A stretch of 6,222 nt of DNA from Candidatus Bathyarchaeota archaeon (GTDB lineage Archaea; Thermoproteota; Bathyarchaeia; TCS64): contig JABXKY010000307.1 of NCBI GenBank assembly GCA_013619005.1, positions 1-6,222 of the forward strand, written 5' to 3'. Shown one piece after another: positions 5,425-6,222 of the stretch. A model generated the notes under the pieces. That model made no database searches. It was not told the DNA's origin and saw only the letters and a list, made by a program, of their open reading frames with translations. The position numbers and the translations under genes are program-made. Position 1 is the stretch's first letter. Each line of letters starts with the position of its first letter.

Positions 5425-6222
5425 ATGATTAGCCTCGTTGAAATCGCTGACCGAATGCGGAGCGGCCCCAAGATGGCCTCAAAGGACTGGGATATGGCGC
5501 TCTTCAAGAACATATCGGAACTTGTCAAGAAATATGATATAAAATGCCCAACCGAGCAGTCCAACTGGATCAACACGGATGACAGCCTGGCGGACGCCGC
5601 GTGGCAGGCCGCCGTTGAGTTCGTGGTCGAGTACGGGTGTCTGTGCCTCGACAGGGAGAGGGTGATTAAATTCACGGAGGAGGAGGTCAGAAGCTCCATC
5701 CATTCAATGGAGAAAGAGGTCATCATGGGCGAGGGAAAGGACGCACGGGTCTGGAAACAGCACAAGATCGAGGGAACCGAGCCGCTCAACATCGCCCCGG
5801 GTCATCACGCGCCATTCACAGAGGACCTGGCGAACTCTGTGGTGCAGAACTTTGCGTGCATACCAAGGATGGACTTCCTTGAAGGCTTCAACTTCCCCAA
5901 GATCGACGGCTATGATATCTACGGGGCTCCGTTGGAGGCGTACGCCTCGAAGCGTCAGGTGGCCTGGCTCAGGGAAGGTGTGCGGAAGGCGGGCAGGCCG
6001 GGGGCGGCCATCGTCTTGTACCCCATCACAACGAGGGCTTCATCGTTTTTAGCGGCAATAGACCCTGTCGCGGGGCTGAGGCCCACTGATGGAGTGCTGT
6101 TATCTGTGTTGCCGGATGTCAAGGTCCAGTATGATTTAATCACGGCCGCGCTGACGCTCCAGAGCCACGGCTATTTCGGCATCAGCGGCAGCTTCGGTAT
6201 CGCAGGGGGCTTCGCCGGTGGC
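5425..6222 (+). CDS. MtmB-family corrinoid methyltransferase lacking pyrrolysine (paralog 3, 3' end outside window)
   Basis: The frame runs without a stop from the ATG at 5425 to the window edge, giving 266 residues, a little over half of the expected 460-470. The N-terminus (LVEIADRM...SKDWDMALFKNISELVKKYDIK) aligns with paralogs 1 and 2. AGRPG (189-193) is followed by AAIV, placing Val197 at the pyrrolysine site of MtmB. TDG (221-223) and GGFAGG (261-266) also match. MtmB Glu229 and Glu259 align with Leu225 and Gly255. It is clearly more diverged than the other two, notably at 115-170 and after AGRPG (LYPITTRASSFLAAIDP), so it may act on a different substrate. The start is fixed by a TAG directly upstream; GGTG lies eight bases before the ATG. 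It is divergent from the corrinoid operon and has no corrinoid partner on its own strand within the window; one may follow beyond the edge. Confidence 0.85.
   Translation, partial: MISLVEIADRMRSGPKMASKDWDMALFKNISELVKKYDIKCPTEQSNWINTDDSLADAAWQAAVEFVVEYGCLCLDRERVIKFTEEEVRSSIHSMEKEVIMGEGKDARVWKQHKIEGTEPLNIAPGHHAPFTEDLANSVVQNFACIPRMDFLEGFNFPKIDGYDIYGAPLEAYASKRQVAWLREGVRKAGRPGAAIVLYPITTRASSFLAAIDPVAGLRPTDGVLLSVLPDVKVQYDLITAALTLQSHGYFGISGSFGIAGGFAGG

Noticed and set aside
5238..5792. 184-codon open frame on the minus strand across the start of paralog 3
   Set aside because: It is antisense to a clearly conserved MtmB-family reading frame and its translation has no recognisable family pattern.
1..6222. 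tRNA genes, CRISPR arrays, insertion sequences
   Set aside because: No cloverleaf-like sequence, regularly spaced repeats, transposase frames or terminal inverted repeats were found.

Overview
The window looks like part of an archaeal genome with a corrinoid-dependent methylotrophy locus. It is moderately GC-rich. TATA-like boxes precede the methyltransferase operon and the divergent gene. Ribosome binding sites are of the GGTGAT type. The protein families (MtmB-like methyltransferases, their corrinoid protein, DUF2284) are typical of methyl-compound-using archaea, but the exact lineage cannot be read from this sequence.

Layout. Bases 2-376 (+) hold the 3' part of an OsmC-family gene cut by the window edge. 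Bases 450-1043 (-) hold a 197-residue protein I do not recognise, convergent with the OsmC gene. Bases 1103-1618 (+) encode a cysteine-rich DUF2284 protein, divergent from the unknown gene. Bases 1621-5194 on the minus strand form a methyltransferase operon. In transcription order it has a 216-residue MtmC-type corrinoid protein (5194-4544), a 469-residue MtmB-family methyltransferase (4531-3122), and a 468-residue paralog (3027-1621) that also has its own possible promoter. Bases 5425-6222 (+) begin a third, more diverged MtmB-family gene, transcribed away from the operon and cut by the right edge. The 230-base gap between 5194 and 5425 is a divergent promoter region with a TATA box on each strand and a perfect 9-bp inverted repeat bracketing the plus-strand box.

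How the genes should work together. By family knowledge, an MtmB-type protein moves a methyl group from its substrate to the cobalt of the corrinoid protein; a second methyltransferase, not in the window, would pass it on to coenzyme M or a pterin. What stands out is that none of the three MtmB homologs contains pyrrolysine. The in-frame amber codon of classical mtmB is replaced by Val, Ile and Val. The residues that surround pyrrolysine in Methanosarcina barkeri MtmB (Glu205, Glu229, Glu259, Gln333) are also replaced wherever they can be aligned. The fold motifs and the partner corrinoid protein are kept. This suggests a non-pyrrolysine branch of the MtmB family with a substrate other than monomethylamine, parallel to the known case of MttB versus the glycine betaine methyltransferase MtgB. 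All three operon genes end in TAG, and the corrinoid gene is in frame with the next methyltransferase across that TAG.
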